Below, in pieces: positions 27,032 to 35,759 of a DNA stretch of 64,000 nucleotides; positions within the stretch are counted from its first letter, which is position 1; every line of letters begins with the position of its first letter. The DNA comes from Pedobacter paludis (GTDB taxonomy: Bacteria; Bacteroidota; Bacteroidia; Sphingobacteriales; Sphingobacteriaceae). The notes under the pieces are model-generated. The model was given only the letters and a program-made list of their open reading frames with translations. It searched no databases and had not been told where the DNA came from. The stretch covers positions 124,001 to 188,000 of the forward strand of contig NZ_QGNY01000002.1 of the NCBI RefSeq assembly GCF_003173575.1, written 5' to 3'. A program made the translations under genes and the position numbers.

Positions 27032-28321
27032 TTACCTCAAAAATTGGTGTCTTTTTAACAATAAGTGTTTAGGGCTACCAATTGCCTGAGAACGATAAAT
27101 GCCCGTATGGCCAGAAAAAAGGTAAGCCGTAACGCAGGCAATTGCAATATATATCCCTGGGCTTACACCAAAAAGCTCAACACCCATAAAGATACAAGCT
27201 AAAGGCGTATTCGCAGCGCCAGCAAAAACAGCAACAAAACCCATTCCGGCAAGCAATCCAAAAGGCAATGGAATAAAGAAACTCAGAAAACTTCCTAAAG
27301 TTGCCCCAATAAAAAATAATGGCGTTACCTCTCCGCCTTTAAAACCTGCACCCAATGTTAATGCGGTAAGGAAAAGTTTAATAAGAAAAGTATAATAGGG
27401 CTCTTGTTGCGTAAAAGATTCTGAAATAACCGGAATTCCCAAACCAATATATCGAGTGGTTCCCAAAAGATAAATCATTAAAATCAGAATAAATCCGCCA
27501 ACGAATGGCCTAATTGGTGCATATTTTATTCTGCCAAATAAGTTCGATACCAAATGATTTAAGGCCGAAAAACTTCTGGCAACAAGACCAAAAATTATTC
27601 CTGCGCCCATTGATAAAAGTAAATTTATAGTTCCCATTTCAGGGACAGACGAAATAGAATAATGTGTATGCCCTACACCCCACATTTTGCAAACATAATC
27701 GGCTATAATGGCGGTAACGAAAGCCGGTAAAATGGCTCCATAAAGAATACTCCCAACTACAAAGACTTCCAATCCAAATATGGCTCCAGCCAGAGGTGTT
27801 CCAAAAACAGAAGCAAAACCAGCGCTAATTCCACATATTAAAATGATTTTCCGATCACGGGGTTTTAGCTTAAACAGCTTGGTAAACTGATCGGCAAAGG
27901 CACCCCCCATTTGCACTGCGGTACCTTCTCTACCAGCAGAACCTCCAAATAAATGCGTAATAATCGTCCCAGCAAAAATTAGTGGCGCCATAATTAAGGG
28001 AATAACCTTTTTTGGGCTTTGCAGCTCTTCTATCAGCAGGTTATTACCTTTAACAACTTCTCTGCCCCAATAATAATATGCAAATCCAATTATTAAGCCT
28101 GCCAGTGGCAAAAATGCAATAATCCATACATGGGTTTCACGCCAATTGGTTGCCATGTTTAAAGTTTCTAAAAAAAGGGCGGATGCAGAGCCCACAATAG
28201 CGCCAAGTAAAGCAGCGTACAAAAGCCATTTAAGCGTATTGATTAATACTAGACTAAAGTCGAATTTAATAAAGTGGTAAATGGAAAGCAGAAAACCTTC
28301 CGTTATTTTTTTAACAGGCAT
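27032..28321 (-). CDS. CLC-F type fluoride/proton antiporter
   Basis: The 429-residue CLC membrane protein has about ten hydrophobic segments. It carries the CLC-F subclass motif GREGTAVQ (130-137) where chloride channels have G(K/R)EGP, and GGEVTPLFFIGA in place of GGxFxP. Proteins of this subclass export fluoride in exchange for protons. A fluoride riboswitch lies in its leader, which supports the call independently. It is divergent from the tryptophan dioxygenase gene and is a single-gene unit. Confidence 0.95.
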   Translation of the reverse strand: MPVKKITEGFLLSIYHFIKFDFSLVLINTLKWLLYAALLGAIVGSASALFLETLNMATNWRETHVWIIAFLPLAGLIIGFAYYYWGREVVKGNNLLIEELQSPKKVIPLIMAPLIFAGTIITHLFGGSAGREGTAVQMGGAFADQFTKLFKLKPRDRKIILICGISAGFASVFGTPLAGAIFGLEVFVVGSILYGAILPAFVTAIIADYVCKMWGVGHTHYSISSVPEMGTINLLLSMGAGIIFGLVARSFSALNHLVSNLFGRIKYAPIRPFVGGFILILMIYLLGTTRYIGLGIPVISESFTQQEPYYTFLIKLFLTALTLGAGFKGGEVTPLFFIGATLGSFLSFFIPLPFGLLAGMGFVAVFAGAANTPLACIFMGVELFGVSPGIYIAIACVTAYLFSGHTGIYRSQAIGSPKHLLLKRHQFLR

Positions 28322-28345
28322 TTTACATCAATTTTAAATAAAAAT

Positions 28346-28394
28346 CGTAGGAGTCATCAGCCTGTTTGGGCGGTTTTGGCGGTACCCCATCGCC
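28346..28394 (-). promoter_or_regulatory. fluoride riboswitch (crcB motif)
   Basis: Read on the minus strand, the leader contains GGCGATG, a loop GGGGT, CCGCC, AAAAC, CGCC, a short loop, GGC, TGATG and ACTCCTAC in the order of the fluoride aptamer. The GGGGT loop can pair with ACTCC to form the pseudoknot. A TAnnTTTG box 7 nt upstream puts the transcript start at the aptamer edge. About 24 nt separate it from the ATG and no terminator is seen, so control of translation is likely. Confidence 0.93.
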
Positions 28395-28400
28395 ATTATT

Positions 28401-28408
28401 CAAATGTA
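28401..28408 (-). promoter_or_regulatory. TAnnTTTG -7 box of the CLC-F gene
   Basis: TACATTTG on the minus strand matches the consensus and lies 7 nt before the fluoride aptamer, so the aptamer would be at the very 5' end of the transcript. Confidence 0.6.
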
Positions 28409-28465
28409 TAAAAATTACTATTTGTTGCAAAATCTTTAACACCTTTGTACAGCTAACTTCAAATA

Positions 28466-29431
28466 ATGGATTTTACACCTGAAATCAAAGACAAACTCAA
28501 CCAACTACAGGAAAAATACACGGCCATGGGCCAAGATATGGCATCGTATCTTGATGGATTATTGTATGCAGATTTTCTTACCTATTGGGATTATATTCAT
28601 TTGGATACCCTTTTAAGTTTACAAAGCCCTAAAACACCTTTCCCTGATGAAGAAATTTTCATCATGTATCATCAAATTACTGAGCTATATTTTAAGCTTA
28701 GTTTACATGAGTGTAAACAGATTGCCGAACATGAAAATTTGACCGTAGATTTTTTTACGGCCAGAGTAAAAAGGATTAATGCTTATTTTAACGCTTTAAC
28801 CACTTCTTTCGAAGTTATGGTTGATGGTATGGAAAAGGAACAGTTCTTAAAATTCCGAATGTCTCTATTACCGGCCAGCGGTTTTCAATCTGGGCAATAC
28901 AGAATGATCGAAATCTGCGCTACCGATTTTATTCGCTTGGTGGATAAAAGCAGAAGAGTAGAATTAAGTACAGCAACTATTGAAGAACAATTTGAACACA
29001 TTTATTGGAAATTTGGGGCTACTGAACTTGCATCGGGCAAGCAGACTTTAACTTTAAAACAGTTTATTAAAAAGTATGCCGATCAATTCCTTCAATTGGC
29101 CAAAAACCGATCCTTGACTAATTTCGCATCACTTTACCAAAAATTTCAAGCCAATGGACAAGATGTTTCTGCACTTGCAGAAGAATTACGCAAGCTAGAT
29201 TTGTATGTAAACGTAGAATGGCCATTGTCTCACTACAAATCTGCAGTTCGTTATTTAGAGAAAGATCCTGTAGATGTTGCCGCGACCGGTGGAACAAACT
29301 GGCAGAAATATTTGCCTCCGCGTTTCCAGAAGAGGATTTTCTATCCGTTCTTATGGACGGAGGAACAAATGGAAGAATGGGGCAAAGGATGGGTTCTTAG
29401 TGTACTTAAAACACTCAGAAACAAAGATTAA
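28466..29431 (+). CDS. tryptophan 2,3-dioxygenase family protein
   Basis: The 321-residue protein is a heme dioxygenase homologue that should open the tryptophan indole ring to N-formylkynurenine. The substrate-pocket motif is MYHQITELYFK with His69. The arginine region is SLLPASGFQSGQYR, and a histidine candidate for the heme ligand is in WPLSHYKSAVRYL, followed by ATGGTNWQKYLPP. These match the bacterial family, though several loop residues differ from the Xanthomonas enzyme. No kynurenine-pathway genes are near. A CACCTTTG box lies about 15 nt upstream of the leader. Confidence 0.85.
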   Translation: MDFTPEIKDKLNQLQEKYTAMGQDMASYLDGLLYADFLTYWDYIHLDTLLSLQSPKTPFPDEEIFIMYHQITELYFKLSLHECKQIAEHENLTVDFFTARVKRINAYFNALTTSFEVMVDGMEKEQFLKFRMSLLPASGFQSGQYRMIEICATDFIRLVDKSRRVELSTATIEEQFEHIYWKFGATELASGKQTLTLKQFIKKYADQFLQLAKNRSLTNFASLYQKFQANGQDVSALAEELRKLDLYVNVEWPLSHYKSAVRYLEKDPVDVAATGGTNWQKYLPPRFQKRIFYPFLWTEEQMEEWGKGWVLSVLKTLRNKD

Positions 29432-29574
29432 TATCAAAAAAAGCTATTAAAAAAGCTCGTTTTTTCTTAATTTGCGAAAATAATTAATGATAGAATTAGA
29501 GATTCGGTGAGTTAGAGAATGTGTTAATACATATTCACGCATTCCATCAATCGCTCATTCAAAATTCAAATACA

Positions 29575-30639
29575 ATGACCGAGACATTAGATATAAAAAT
29601 CACCAGATCTGAACAAACACGTTTAACAGTTACTGATTTTTCAGAGTTACCTTTCGGTAAAGTATTTACCGACCACATGTTTACCGCTGATTTTGAAGAC
29701 GGCGAATGGAAAAATTTACAGGTTCTGCCTTACGGACCTATACCGATGAGTCCTGCGATTTCTGCACTTCATTACGGCCAAGCCATTTTTGAAGGACTAA
29801 AAGCTTATCGCCAGCCAGATGGCAAAATTAGTGTTTTCCGTGCTGATAAAAATTTCGAGCGTTTTAATAAATCTGCGGATAGAATGTCTATGCCAACAAT
29901 TCCGGAAGAGATTTTTATGCAAGGTTTGGCTTCACTAATTAACATCGACGAAAAGTGGGTTCCTTCGCAAGAAAACTATGCGTTGTATATTCGTCCGGTA
30001 ATGTTTGCTATGGATCCATATTTAGGCGTTAAAGCATCTGATACATATAAATTTGCTTTGCTTACCACACCAACCGGTCCTTATTACAGTAAGGCTCTAA
30101 AAGTAAAAATCGAAACTGAATTTACAAGAGCTGATGAAGGTGGAGTTGGTTTTGCTAAAACAGCTGGAAACTATGCCCGTTCATTATATCCTTTTGAACA
30201 GGCCAAAAAAGAAGGCTTCGATCAATTAATCTGGACAGATTCGGTTACGCATGAATTTATTGAGGAAGCTGGAACAGCAAATTTAATATTCGTAATTAAT
30301 GGCAAACTGGTTACCCCATCAATTCGTAGTACCGTTTTAGACGGTGTTACACGTGATACCATAATAAAATTAGCCGAAGATGCTGGAATAGAAGTAGAAG
30401 AGCGCAGGGTTTCGGTTAAAGAAGTAATTGATGGAATAGAAAATGGAAGTTTAACAGAAGCTTTTGCGGCAGGAACAGCAGCAACAGTAACTCAAATTGG
30501 AGAAATTGGCTATAAAGGCTCTATTTATACTTTGACAGATTCAGCAACGCGAAATGTATCAAACGGAATTGCACAAAAATTAAACAATATCCGTTACGGT
30601 TTAGCTCCAGATGAGTTTGGATGGAACTGGGTATTATAA
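29575..30639 (+). CDS. ilvE: branched-chain amino-acid aminotransferase
   Basis: The 354-residue fold-type IV PLP enzyme makes or degrades leucine, isoleucine and valine. It has GQAIFEGLKAYR, YIRPVMFAMDPYLGV, the PLP lysine in AKTAGNYA, and IEEAGTANLIFV, and the length of the bacterial class II enzyme. An open frame continues to a GTG 54 nt upstream, but that part is low-quality sequence; the ATG starting MTETLDIKI is better. A TTAATTTG box lies about 100 nt upstream. Confidence 0.95.
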   Translation: MTETLDIKITRSEQTRLTVTDFSELPFGKVFTDHMFTADFEDGEWKNLQVLPYGPIPMSPAISALHYGQAIFEGLKAYRQPDGKISVFRADKNFERFNKSADRMSMPTIPEEIFMQGLASLINIDEKWVPSQENYALYIRPVMFAMDPYLGVKASDTYKFALLTTPTGPYYSKALKVKIETEFTRADEGGVGFAKTAGNYARSLYPFEQAKKEGFDQLIWTDSVTHEFIEEAGTANLIFVINGKLVTPSIRSTVLDGVTRDTIIKLAEDAGIEVEERRVSVKEVIDGIENGSLTEAFAAGTAATVTQIGEIGYKGSIYTLTDSATRNVSNGIAQKLNNIRYGLAPDEFGWNWVL

Positions 30640-30651
30640 AAAAAACTTCAT

Positions 30652-30688
30652 AAAAAATCCCCATTACTTTGAGTAATGGGGATTTTTT
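30652..30688. terminator. hairpin terminator after ilvE
   Basis: A perfect 17-bp stem, AAAAAATCCCCATTACT with its complement, and a TTG loop end in a T-run. Between convergent genes, it can serve both. Confidence 0.9.
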
Positions 30689-30703
30689 ACGCTTTAAGCT
30701 TAT

Positions 30704-31168
30704 CTATTTATCAAGAATTACAACTCCTTTAGCCTCAAAAGCAAGTTCTTTTTTTGGATCTGTAATTTTAGCAACCTCATCAGCCGATTTATGCGCATCC
30801 TCAGCATAATGACGCAATGTTTCAACAGAGATGGTTTGTTTCTTAGCTACACCATCCAAAACAACTTTTTTACCTACGATATCCATTGGCATAAAGAATG
30901 CATAATCTTTAAACGTTACCCTCATCGGATCTCCATTTGGCATTTCCAATGTCATCCAACAACCTTTTTTCTTGCACACATCAACAACCTTACCTTCAAT
31001 TTTCATATCAACAGCTTTTTTATCGCCCATTGCAACTTCCATTTTGGCAGCTGGTTTCACATCGCCAGGCTTAACTTCTTCTCCAAATTTTTGGCCTTTA
31101 TATTCTGATTGAGCAAATGTAAATGCAGCGATTAAGCAGAAGCTTAAACTTAAAAGAATCTTTTTCAT
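30704..31168 (-). CDS. DUF4920 exported protein
   Basis: The 154-residue protein has a signal peptide (SFCLIAAFTFAQ) and the DUF4920 pattern: IEGKVVDVCKKKGCWMTLEMP with two cysteines (VCKKKGC), then RVTFKDYAFFMP and VVLDGVAK. It probably folds as a small beta domain in the periplasm and may bind a metal through the cysteines. Members are widespread in Bacteroidota with no known function. It has its own promoter and is convergent with ilvE. Confidence 0.9.
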   Translation of the reverse strand: MKKILLSLSFCLIAAFTFAQSEYKGQKFGEEVKPGDVKPAAKMEVAMGDKKAVDMKIEGKVVDVCKKKGCWMTLEMPNGDPMRVTFKDYAFFMPMDIVGKKVVLDGVAKKQTISVETLRHYAEDAHKSADEVAKITDPKKELAFEAKGVVILDK

Positions 31169-31207
31169 TGATTTATACTTTAATTAGTATTCCAGTTTTA
31201 TCTGAAA

Positions 31208-31215
31208 CAAAGTTA
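31208..31215 (-). promoter_or_regulatory. TAnnTTTG -7 box of the DUF4920 gene
   Basis: TAACTTTG on the minus strand is an exact match 39 nt before the start codon, with an expected leader of about 33 nt. Confidence 0.5.
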
Positions 31216-31248
31216 TTTAAATTTACTAAATAGTTAAAACAAAAAAAA

Positions 31249-31274
31249 TCCTCGCTAGCTCTCACTAACGAGGA
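31249..31274 (-). terminator. hairpin terminator on the minus strand
   Basis: Arms TCCTCG and CGAGGA with an inner TAG/CTA pair are followed on the minus strand by eight T residues. It lies about 230 nt past the radA stop, so it ends either a long radA 3' tail or a small RNA encoded between. Confidence 0.8.
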
Positions 31275-31275
31275 A

Positions 31276-31504
31276 AATCATCCCTATTGTTATAGATCAC
31301 ATCCCATGATGTACAACATATTACCTTAGGCAAATGTTAATCCAAACTTTAACTAGGCGTGCCAACAGATATTAATCAATTGATTATTAGTATTTTAGCA
31401 AAAATTTTAATCTGTGCCAAAAAATAAGCTTCGGGGATGATGGGGAAAATTTTCCCCACATCGAGTAAAATTGTTGATTTGTTGCCCCGAACCACAATCC
31501 CTTT
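31276..31504. other. palindrome-rich intergenic island
   Basis: The 336-nt gap between the DUF4920 and radA genes holds nested symmetric sequences: GGGGAAAATTTTCCCC (31442-31457) inside TTCGGGG (31430) and CCCCGAA (31485), and the 14-bp palindrome TAATCAATTGATTA (31373-31386). On the minus strand two TTGGCAC sequences also occur. No reading frame longer than ten codons fits. It could hold operators or a small minus-strand RNA ending at the terminator beside it. Confidence 0.4.
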
Positions 31505-32881
31505 TTACCCGAAAACAAGGCCAAAAACCTCTTCAATTTTGCTTACCGCTTTTATTTCTAGATTATATTTCTCCGAATCAATTCCTTTTAAATTGTACTT
31601 CGAAATATAGATGGTTTCAAAACCTAATTTATCGGCTTCAGCAATGCGTTGTTCAATTCTATTTACAGCTCTAATTTCTCCCGATAAGCCAACTTCAGCA
31701 GCAAAACAATTTTTAGATGAAACGGCAATATCTTGATGGGAGGATATAATCGCGATTAAAACTGCCAAATCAATTGCTGGATCTTCCACCCTGATTCCGC
31801 CTGCAATATTCAGGAAAACATCTTGAGTACTTAATCTAAAACCACAGCGCTTTTCCAATACGGCCAATAGCATATTCATTCTTTTGGTATCGAACCCAGT
31901 AGCAGATCTTTGAGGCGTTCCATAAGCTGCCGGGCTTACTAATGCTTGAGTTTCTATCAGCATTGGTCTGGCTCCTTCCAGCATCGCGGCAATTGCAATT
32001 CCACTTAATTCTTCATCACGTTGCGACAACAGAATTTCTGAAGGATTGGAAACTTCCCTTAGGCCTGTTCCCTGCATTTCATATATCCCCAGTTCTGCAG
32101 CTGCTCCAAATCTATTTTTAATCGATCTTAAAATACGATAAACATGATGCCTATCGCCTTCAAACTGCAAAACCGTATCTACCATGTGCTCCAATATTTT
32201 CGGACCAGCAATAGCACCATCTTTTGTAATATGACCAATTAAAAATACCGGCGTTCCCGTTTCTTTTGCAAAGCGAAGCAACTCCGCTGTACATTCCCTT
32301 ACCTGAGACACGCTTCCAGGCGTAGAATCGATATGTGCGGAATGAAGGGTTTGAATGGAATCTACGACCAAAATTTCGGGTTCTAAAATTTCGATCTGCT
32401 TAAAAATATTCTGTGTAGATGTTTCTGTTAAGATATAACAATCTGTAGATGGGCTTTCGGTTATTCTTTCCGCACGCATTTTAATCTGTTGTTCACTTTC
32501 CTCGCCAGAAATGTAAAGAAGTTTTTTACCTTTTAAATTTAAGGCCAACTGAAGCATAAGCGTCGATTTTCCAATTCCCGGCTCACCACCAATTAAAACC
32601 AGAGATCCTTCCACCAATCCTCCACCCAAAACCCGATCGAGTTCTTTATCGCCAGTTAAAATTCTTCTTTCTGTTGAGGATTGAATTTCATCTACTTTAC
32701 TCGGTTTGCTTAATTTTCTGGAGCCGGTTTCACTTTTCCAAGTTGGAATAGCGGTCGAACTTTTTTCGACAACTTCTTCAACAAAGGTATTCCACTGACT
32801 ACATGAAGGGCATTTACCCAACCATTTAGCCGACTCGTAGCCACAGCTCTGACAGAAATATGCAGTTTTTGTTTTTGCCAA
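31505..32881 (-). CDS. radA: DNA repair protein RadA
   Basis: RadA is a RecA-like ATPase that helps branch migration during recombination repair. The 458-residue protein has an N-terminal zinc finger (cysteines 10, 13, 24 and 27), Walker A GGEPGIGKS (98-106), Walker B EILVVDSIQT, the RadA-specific KNRFG in IKNRFGAAAELG, and a C-terminal Lon-like domain. All expected parts are present. It is downstream of rng in the same direction, separated by a terminator. Confidence 0.97.
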   Translation of the reverse strand: MAKTKTAYFCQSCGYESAKWLGKCPSCSQWNTFVEEVVEKSSTAIPTWKSETGSRKLSKPSKVDEIQSSTERRILTGDKELDRVLGGGLVEGSLVLIGGEPGIGKSTLMLQLALNLKGKKLLYISGEESEQQIKMRAERITESPSTDCYILTETSTQNIFKQIEILEPEILVVDSIQTLHSAHIDSTPGSVSQVRECTAELLRFAKETGTPVFLIGHITKDGAIAGPKILEHMVDTVLQFEGDRHHVYRILRSIKNRFGAAAELGIYEMQGTGLREVSNPSEILLSQRDEELSGIAIAAMLEGARPMLIETQALVSPAAYGTPQRSATGFDTKRMNMLLAVLEKRCGFRLSTQDVFLNIAGGIRVEDPAIDLAVLIAIISSHQDIAVSSKNCFAAEVGLSGEIRAVNRIEQRIAEADKLGFETIYISKYNLKGIDSEKYNLEIKAVSKIEEVFGLVFG

Positions 32882-32983
32882 TTGATTTTAGATTTTAGAT
32901 TACGAATTTAACCTTTAGTGCCCTAAAGTGCTTTTATTTTTTTGAACATCTTTCAGGCCCATCCTTATTAAAAATCTTTTAAA

Positions 32984-33022
32984 AACAGAAAGCCCGATTT
33001 TATAAAAATCAGGCTTTCTGTT
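32984..33022 (-). terminator. hairpin terminator after rng
   Basis: Arms AACAGAAAGCC-C-GATTTT and AAAATC-A-GGCTTTCTGTT have one mismatch and a 3-nt loop. It lies 15 nt past the rng stop, between rng and radA, and has a short T-tract on the minus strand. Confidence 0.8.
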
Positions 33023-33036
33023 AAATGTATTTGATG

Positions 33037-34587
33037 TTACAATTTGATTTCCTCGTCTTTTGAAGAGATAAAATGAAACTCTGTTAGGTAATAGGATGGT
33101 TGAGCTTTTACTTTAATCCATTGACCATATTTAAAAAACCAGCGGCGTTGTAAATTAAAAATTCCTTTGGTAATATAAGCTTCAATGTACGGATGTACAC
33201 AAAGGGTAATTCCTTTTTCGTTTTGCTCTCTTAAAATATAATTAAGGTTGTTCTCAATATCATCCATTAAAACGATACTCGCTTTAATTTCTCCCGTCCC
33301 ATCGCAGGCCGGACATTTTTCTACCGTAACAATATTCATTTCCGGACGAACACGCTGTCTGGTAATTTGCACCAAACCAAATTTGCTCGGAGGCAAAATG
33401 GTATGTTTGGCTCTATCCAATAACATCAGCTCACGCAGATAATCAAATAGCATTTTACGGTTTGTTGGTTTGTGCATATCGATAAAATCGATTACCACAA
33501 TACCACCCATATCACGCAAGCGCAATTGACGGGCAATTTCTTTAGCCGCTTCTTTGTTTACCTGTAAAGCATTTTCTTCTTGATTTTCTTTACTGGCGGT
33601 GCGGTTTCCGCTGTTCACATCTACAACATGAAGCGCTTCGGTGTGCTCAACAACTAAGTAAGCGCCACCTGGTAAGTTTACTGTTTTTCCGAAAGCATTT
33701 TTAATCTGCTTTTCTATTCCAAAGTGTTCAAATATTGGTTCTTTTTGTTTGTACAGCTTAACGATCTTTTCCATTTCTGGAGAAATATCGTGTACATAAG
33801 AACGGATATCATCGTACAGTTCTGGTGTACTAACGTAAACGTTTGTAAAATCAGGGTTCAGAATATCACGAATTAACGTTGATGATCTGTCCATTTCTCC
33901 CCAAACTCTTTTTGCAGGTTCGGTAGAAGGCATTTTTTTGGTGAAGTTTTCCCATTTAGCAATTAAATCCAAAAGATCTTTTTGCATTTCGGCAACACCT
34001 CTGCCTTCAGAAACGGTTCTGATAATTACCCCAAAATTTTGAGGTTTAATACTTTCGATAATCTTTTTTAAGCGATTACGTTCAGTATTACTTTTTATTT
34101 TTTTTGATATGGATATGGTATTGGAGAATGGCACCAGTACCACATACCTGCCGGCAATTGATAAGTCGGAACTCAGTCTTGGTCCTTTAGTCGAAATTGG
34201 TTCTTTAGCAATTTGAACAGGAAGGAGCATATTTTTACTCAGCACATCAGAAATTTTGCCTGCCTTGTTTATATCGGCTTCTAGCTTTAAATTATCTAAT
34301 AATGTGCCTGTAACCGAGCCATTACGCTTGATCTTAGTTAGCTTAATTAAAGATTGTACCTGTGGGCCTAAATCAAAATAATGCAAAAACGCATCTTTTT
34401 CATAACCAACATCAACGAAAGCAGCATTTAGACCGGGCATAATTTTTTTAATGCGGCCTAAATAAATATCGCCTACGGCGTAGTTATTATTGATTTGTTC
34501 TTTATGAAGCTCAACAAGTTGTTTGTCTTCAATCAATGCTATGGTAACTCCAGCAGGAGTCGAATTGATAATTAATTCTTTTACCAA
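33037..34587 (-). CDS. rng: ribonuclease G (RNase E/G family)
   Basis: The 516-residue endonuclease takes part in RNA turnover and rRNA maturation. An N-terminal S1-like domain (GDIYLGRIKKIMPGLNAAFVDVG) and the catalytic core are visible: IDFIDM with the magnesium-binding aspartates, a CPACDGTGEI zinc-link motif, and HPYIEAYITKG. It is the size of RNase G, without the long RNase E tail. The start is TTG; the next residues VKELIINSTP match the family's usual N-terminus, so this start is likely real. Confidence 0.95.
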   Translation of the reverse strand: MVKELIINSTPAGVTIALIEDKQLVELHKEQINNNYAVGDIYLGRIKKIMPGLNAAFVDVGYEKDAFLHYFDLGPQVQSLIKLTKIKRNGSVTGTLLDNLKLEADINKAGKISDVLSKNMLLPVQIAKEPISTKGPRLSSDLSIAGRYVVLVPFSNTISISKKIKSNTERNRLKKIIESIKPQNFGVIIRTVSEGRGVAEMQKDLLDLIAKWENFTKKMPSTEPAKRVWGEMDRSSTLIRDILNPDFTNVYVSTPELYDDIRSYVHDISPEMEKIVKLYKQKEPIFEHFGIEKQIKNAFGKTVNLPGGAYLVVEHTEALHVVDVNSGNRTASKENQEENALQVNKEAAKEIARQLRLRDMGGIVVIDFIDMHKPTNRKMLFDYLRELMLLDRAKHTILPPSKFGLVQITRQRVRPEMNIVTVEKCPACDGTGEIKASIVLMDDIENNLNYILREQNEKGITLCVHPYIEAYITKGIFNLQRRWFFKYGQWIKVKAQPSYYLTEFHFISSKDEEIKL

Positions 34588-34691
34588 CAGCTACAGATTT
34601 TAAGGCTTTCGCCTATTAACAAATGGATAGTATACAAGAAAATATTGATGTAGCAGAAATTTATATAATTAAAAATCATATAAAAGTATTT

Positions 34692-34719
34692 AAACCTCAT
34701 AGTGAGTACTATGAGGTTT
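34692..34719. terminator. hairpin after the HU-TPR-small protein operon
   Basis: A perfect 12-bp stem (AAACCTCATAGT, GAGT loop) lies 26 nt past the stop of the small basic gene on the minus strand. There is no strong T-run, so termination may be partial and rng may be read through. Confidence 0.6.
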
Positions 34720-34744
34720 AATAAGCTAAATCAAGATAAGAAAC

Positions 34745-34834
34745 TATTTTTTCTTATGTCTGTTTTTTCTTAAACGTTTTTTACGTTTGTGGGTAGCCAT
34801 TTTATGTCTCTTTCTTTTTTTACCGCTTGGCATA
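34745..34834 (-). CDS. AURKAIP1/COX24-domain small basic protein
   Basis: A 29-residue protein (MPSGKKRKRHKMATHKR, then KKRLRKNRHKKK) with over half lysine, arginine and histidine. The motif KRKRHKMATHKRKKR matches the AURKAIP1/COX24 domain, which in mitochondria is ribosomal protein mS38. Bacteroidota carry short homologues, which are likely ribosome associated. The ORF is too short for usual gene finders. It follows the TPR gene by 35 nt and may be the last gene of an HU operon. Confidence 0.85.
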
Positions 34835-34869
34835 GTTTTAAGTTTTAAATGTTTTTATTAATCTGTTAA

Positions 34870-35748
34870 TTAATTTTTATTCTTTAGTTCGACAATCTTT
34901 TTATCAATAAATGATGATAAAGTAGGGTTTGCCGCTAATTTCTTGCTTGCTAAATAAGCATCAACTGCTTCTTTATTTCTGCCTAAATTCTCTAAAGCTG
35001 TGCCTAAATAGAAATAGGCTTCAGGAGTAGGAGCAGTTGCAATAACCGTTTTAAAACGAGGAATTGCCTTATCAAACTGACCTGATTTAATTGAGAACAA
35101 CCCTAAATTCATATTCGCTTTTAAATTTTTAGGATCTTTAGAAACAACATCTAGCAGCATTGCAATACCTTGCATTGGTGCACCTAAGCCGTTTACAATA
35201 GTTACACCTAAGCCTGTTTTAGCTTCAATGTTTGTAGAATCTTGCTCTAACGCATTTTTAAAAGATGTATTGGCTTTCTGCAATAAAGCAGGTTGAGCTA
35301 AACTATCTTGAGTACTCTCAAAAGCTTTTAAGAATCTATTACCCGAGGCTAACCAACTTGTAGAAGATGGATTTCCTTCGGCAACAATTTCTAAATAAAG
35401 CGCAGAGGGTGTAATTTGCTCCACATCATCCCATTTCTGAGCCAATTGTTTTGCCAATTCAATTTTTTCAATGCCTTTAGCTGTTTTGTAACTGTTTTCT
35501 AATGCTGTAATATCTGTAGCTAAATTTTTATTAATTACATTTTTTGCAGCGGTAGATGAAGTTTCAATACTTAATACACTGGAAGAAGTGGGCGCTTGTG
35601 CATCAGTCATTTGACCGCTTGCAGGCATTTTGCCGTTTTCTTCAGTTGGTTTTACTAAACCTTTAATATCTCTTGTAAATAAGAAAGCAACAAGCAATAA
35701 AATCGCTCCAACAATAATGGTTTGTTTTAATCTGATGCTGCTATTCAC
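34870..35748 (-). CDS. tetratricopeptide-repeat membrane-anchored protein
   Basis: The 292-residue protein has an N-terminal membrane anchor (IIVGAILLLVAFLF), a low-complexity linker, and helical TPR-like repeats (AKTGLGVTIVNGLG, ANMNLGLFSIKSGQFDKAIPRF, AYFYLGTALENLGRNKEA). It probably acts as a protein-binding scaffold facing the periplasm. It starts 11 nt after the HU gene ends, so the two share a transcript. The partner is unknown. Confidence 0.85.
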   Translation of the reverse strand: MNSSIRLKQTIIVGAILLLVAFLFTRDIKGLVKPTEENGKMPASGQMTDAQAPTSSSVLSIETSSTAAKNVINKNLATDITALENSYKTAKGIEKIELAKQLAQKWDDVEQITPSALYLEIVAEGNPSSTSWLASGNRFLKAFESTQDSLAQPALLQKANTSFKNALEQDSTNIEAKTGLGVTIVNGLGAPMQGIAMLLDVVSKDPKNLKANMNLGLFSIKSGQFDKAIPRFKTVIATAPTPEAYFYLGTALENLGRNKEAVDAYLASKKLAANPTLSSFIDKKIVELKNKN

Positions 35749-35759
35749 TTTTTAAGATT

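Noticed and set aside
29521..29574. GTG start 18 codons upstream for ilvE
   Set aside because: The extra residues do not align with the family and the region resembles low-complexity intergenic DNA.
31340..31425. sigma-54 promoters suggested by two TTGGCAC sequences on the minus strand
   Set aside because: Neither has GC at the required distance for the -12 element, so they do not meet the -24/-12 rule.
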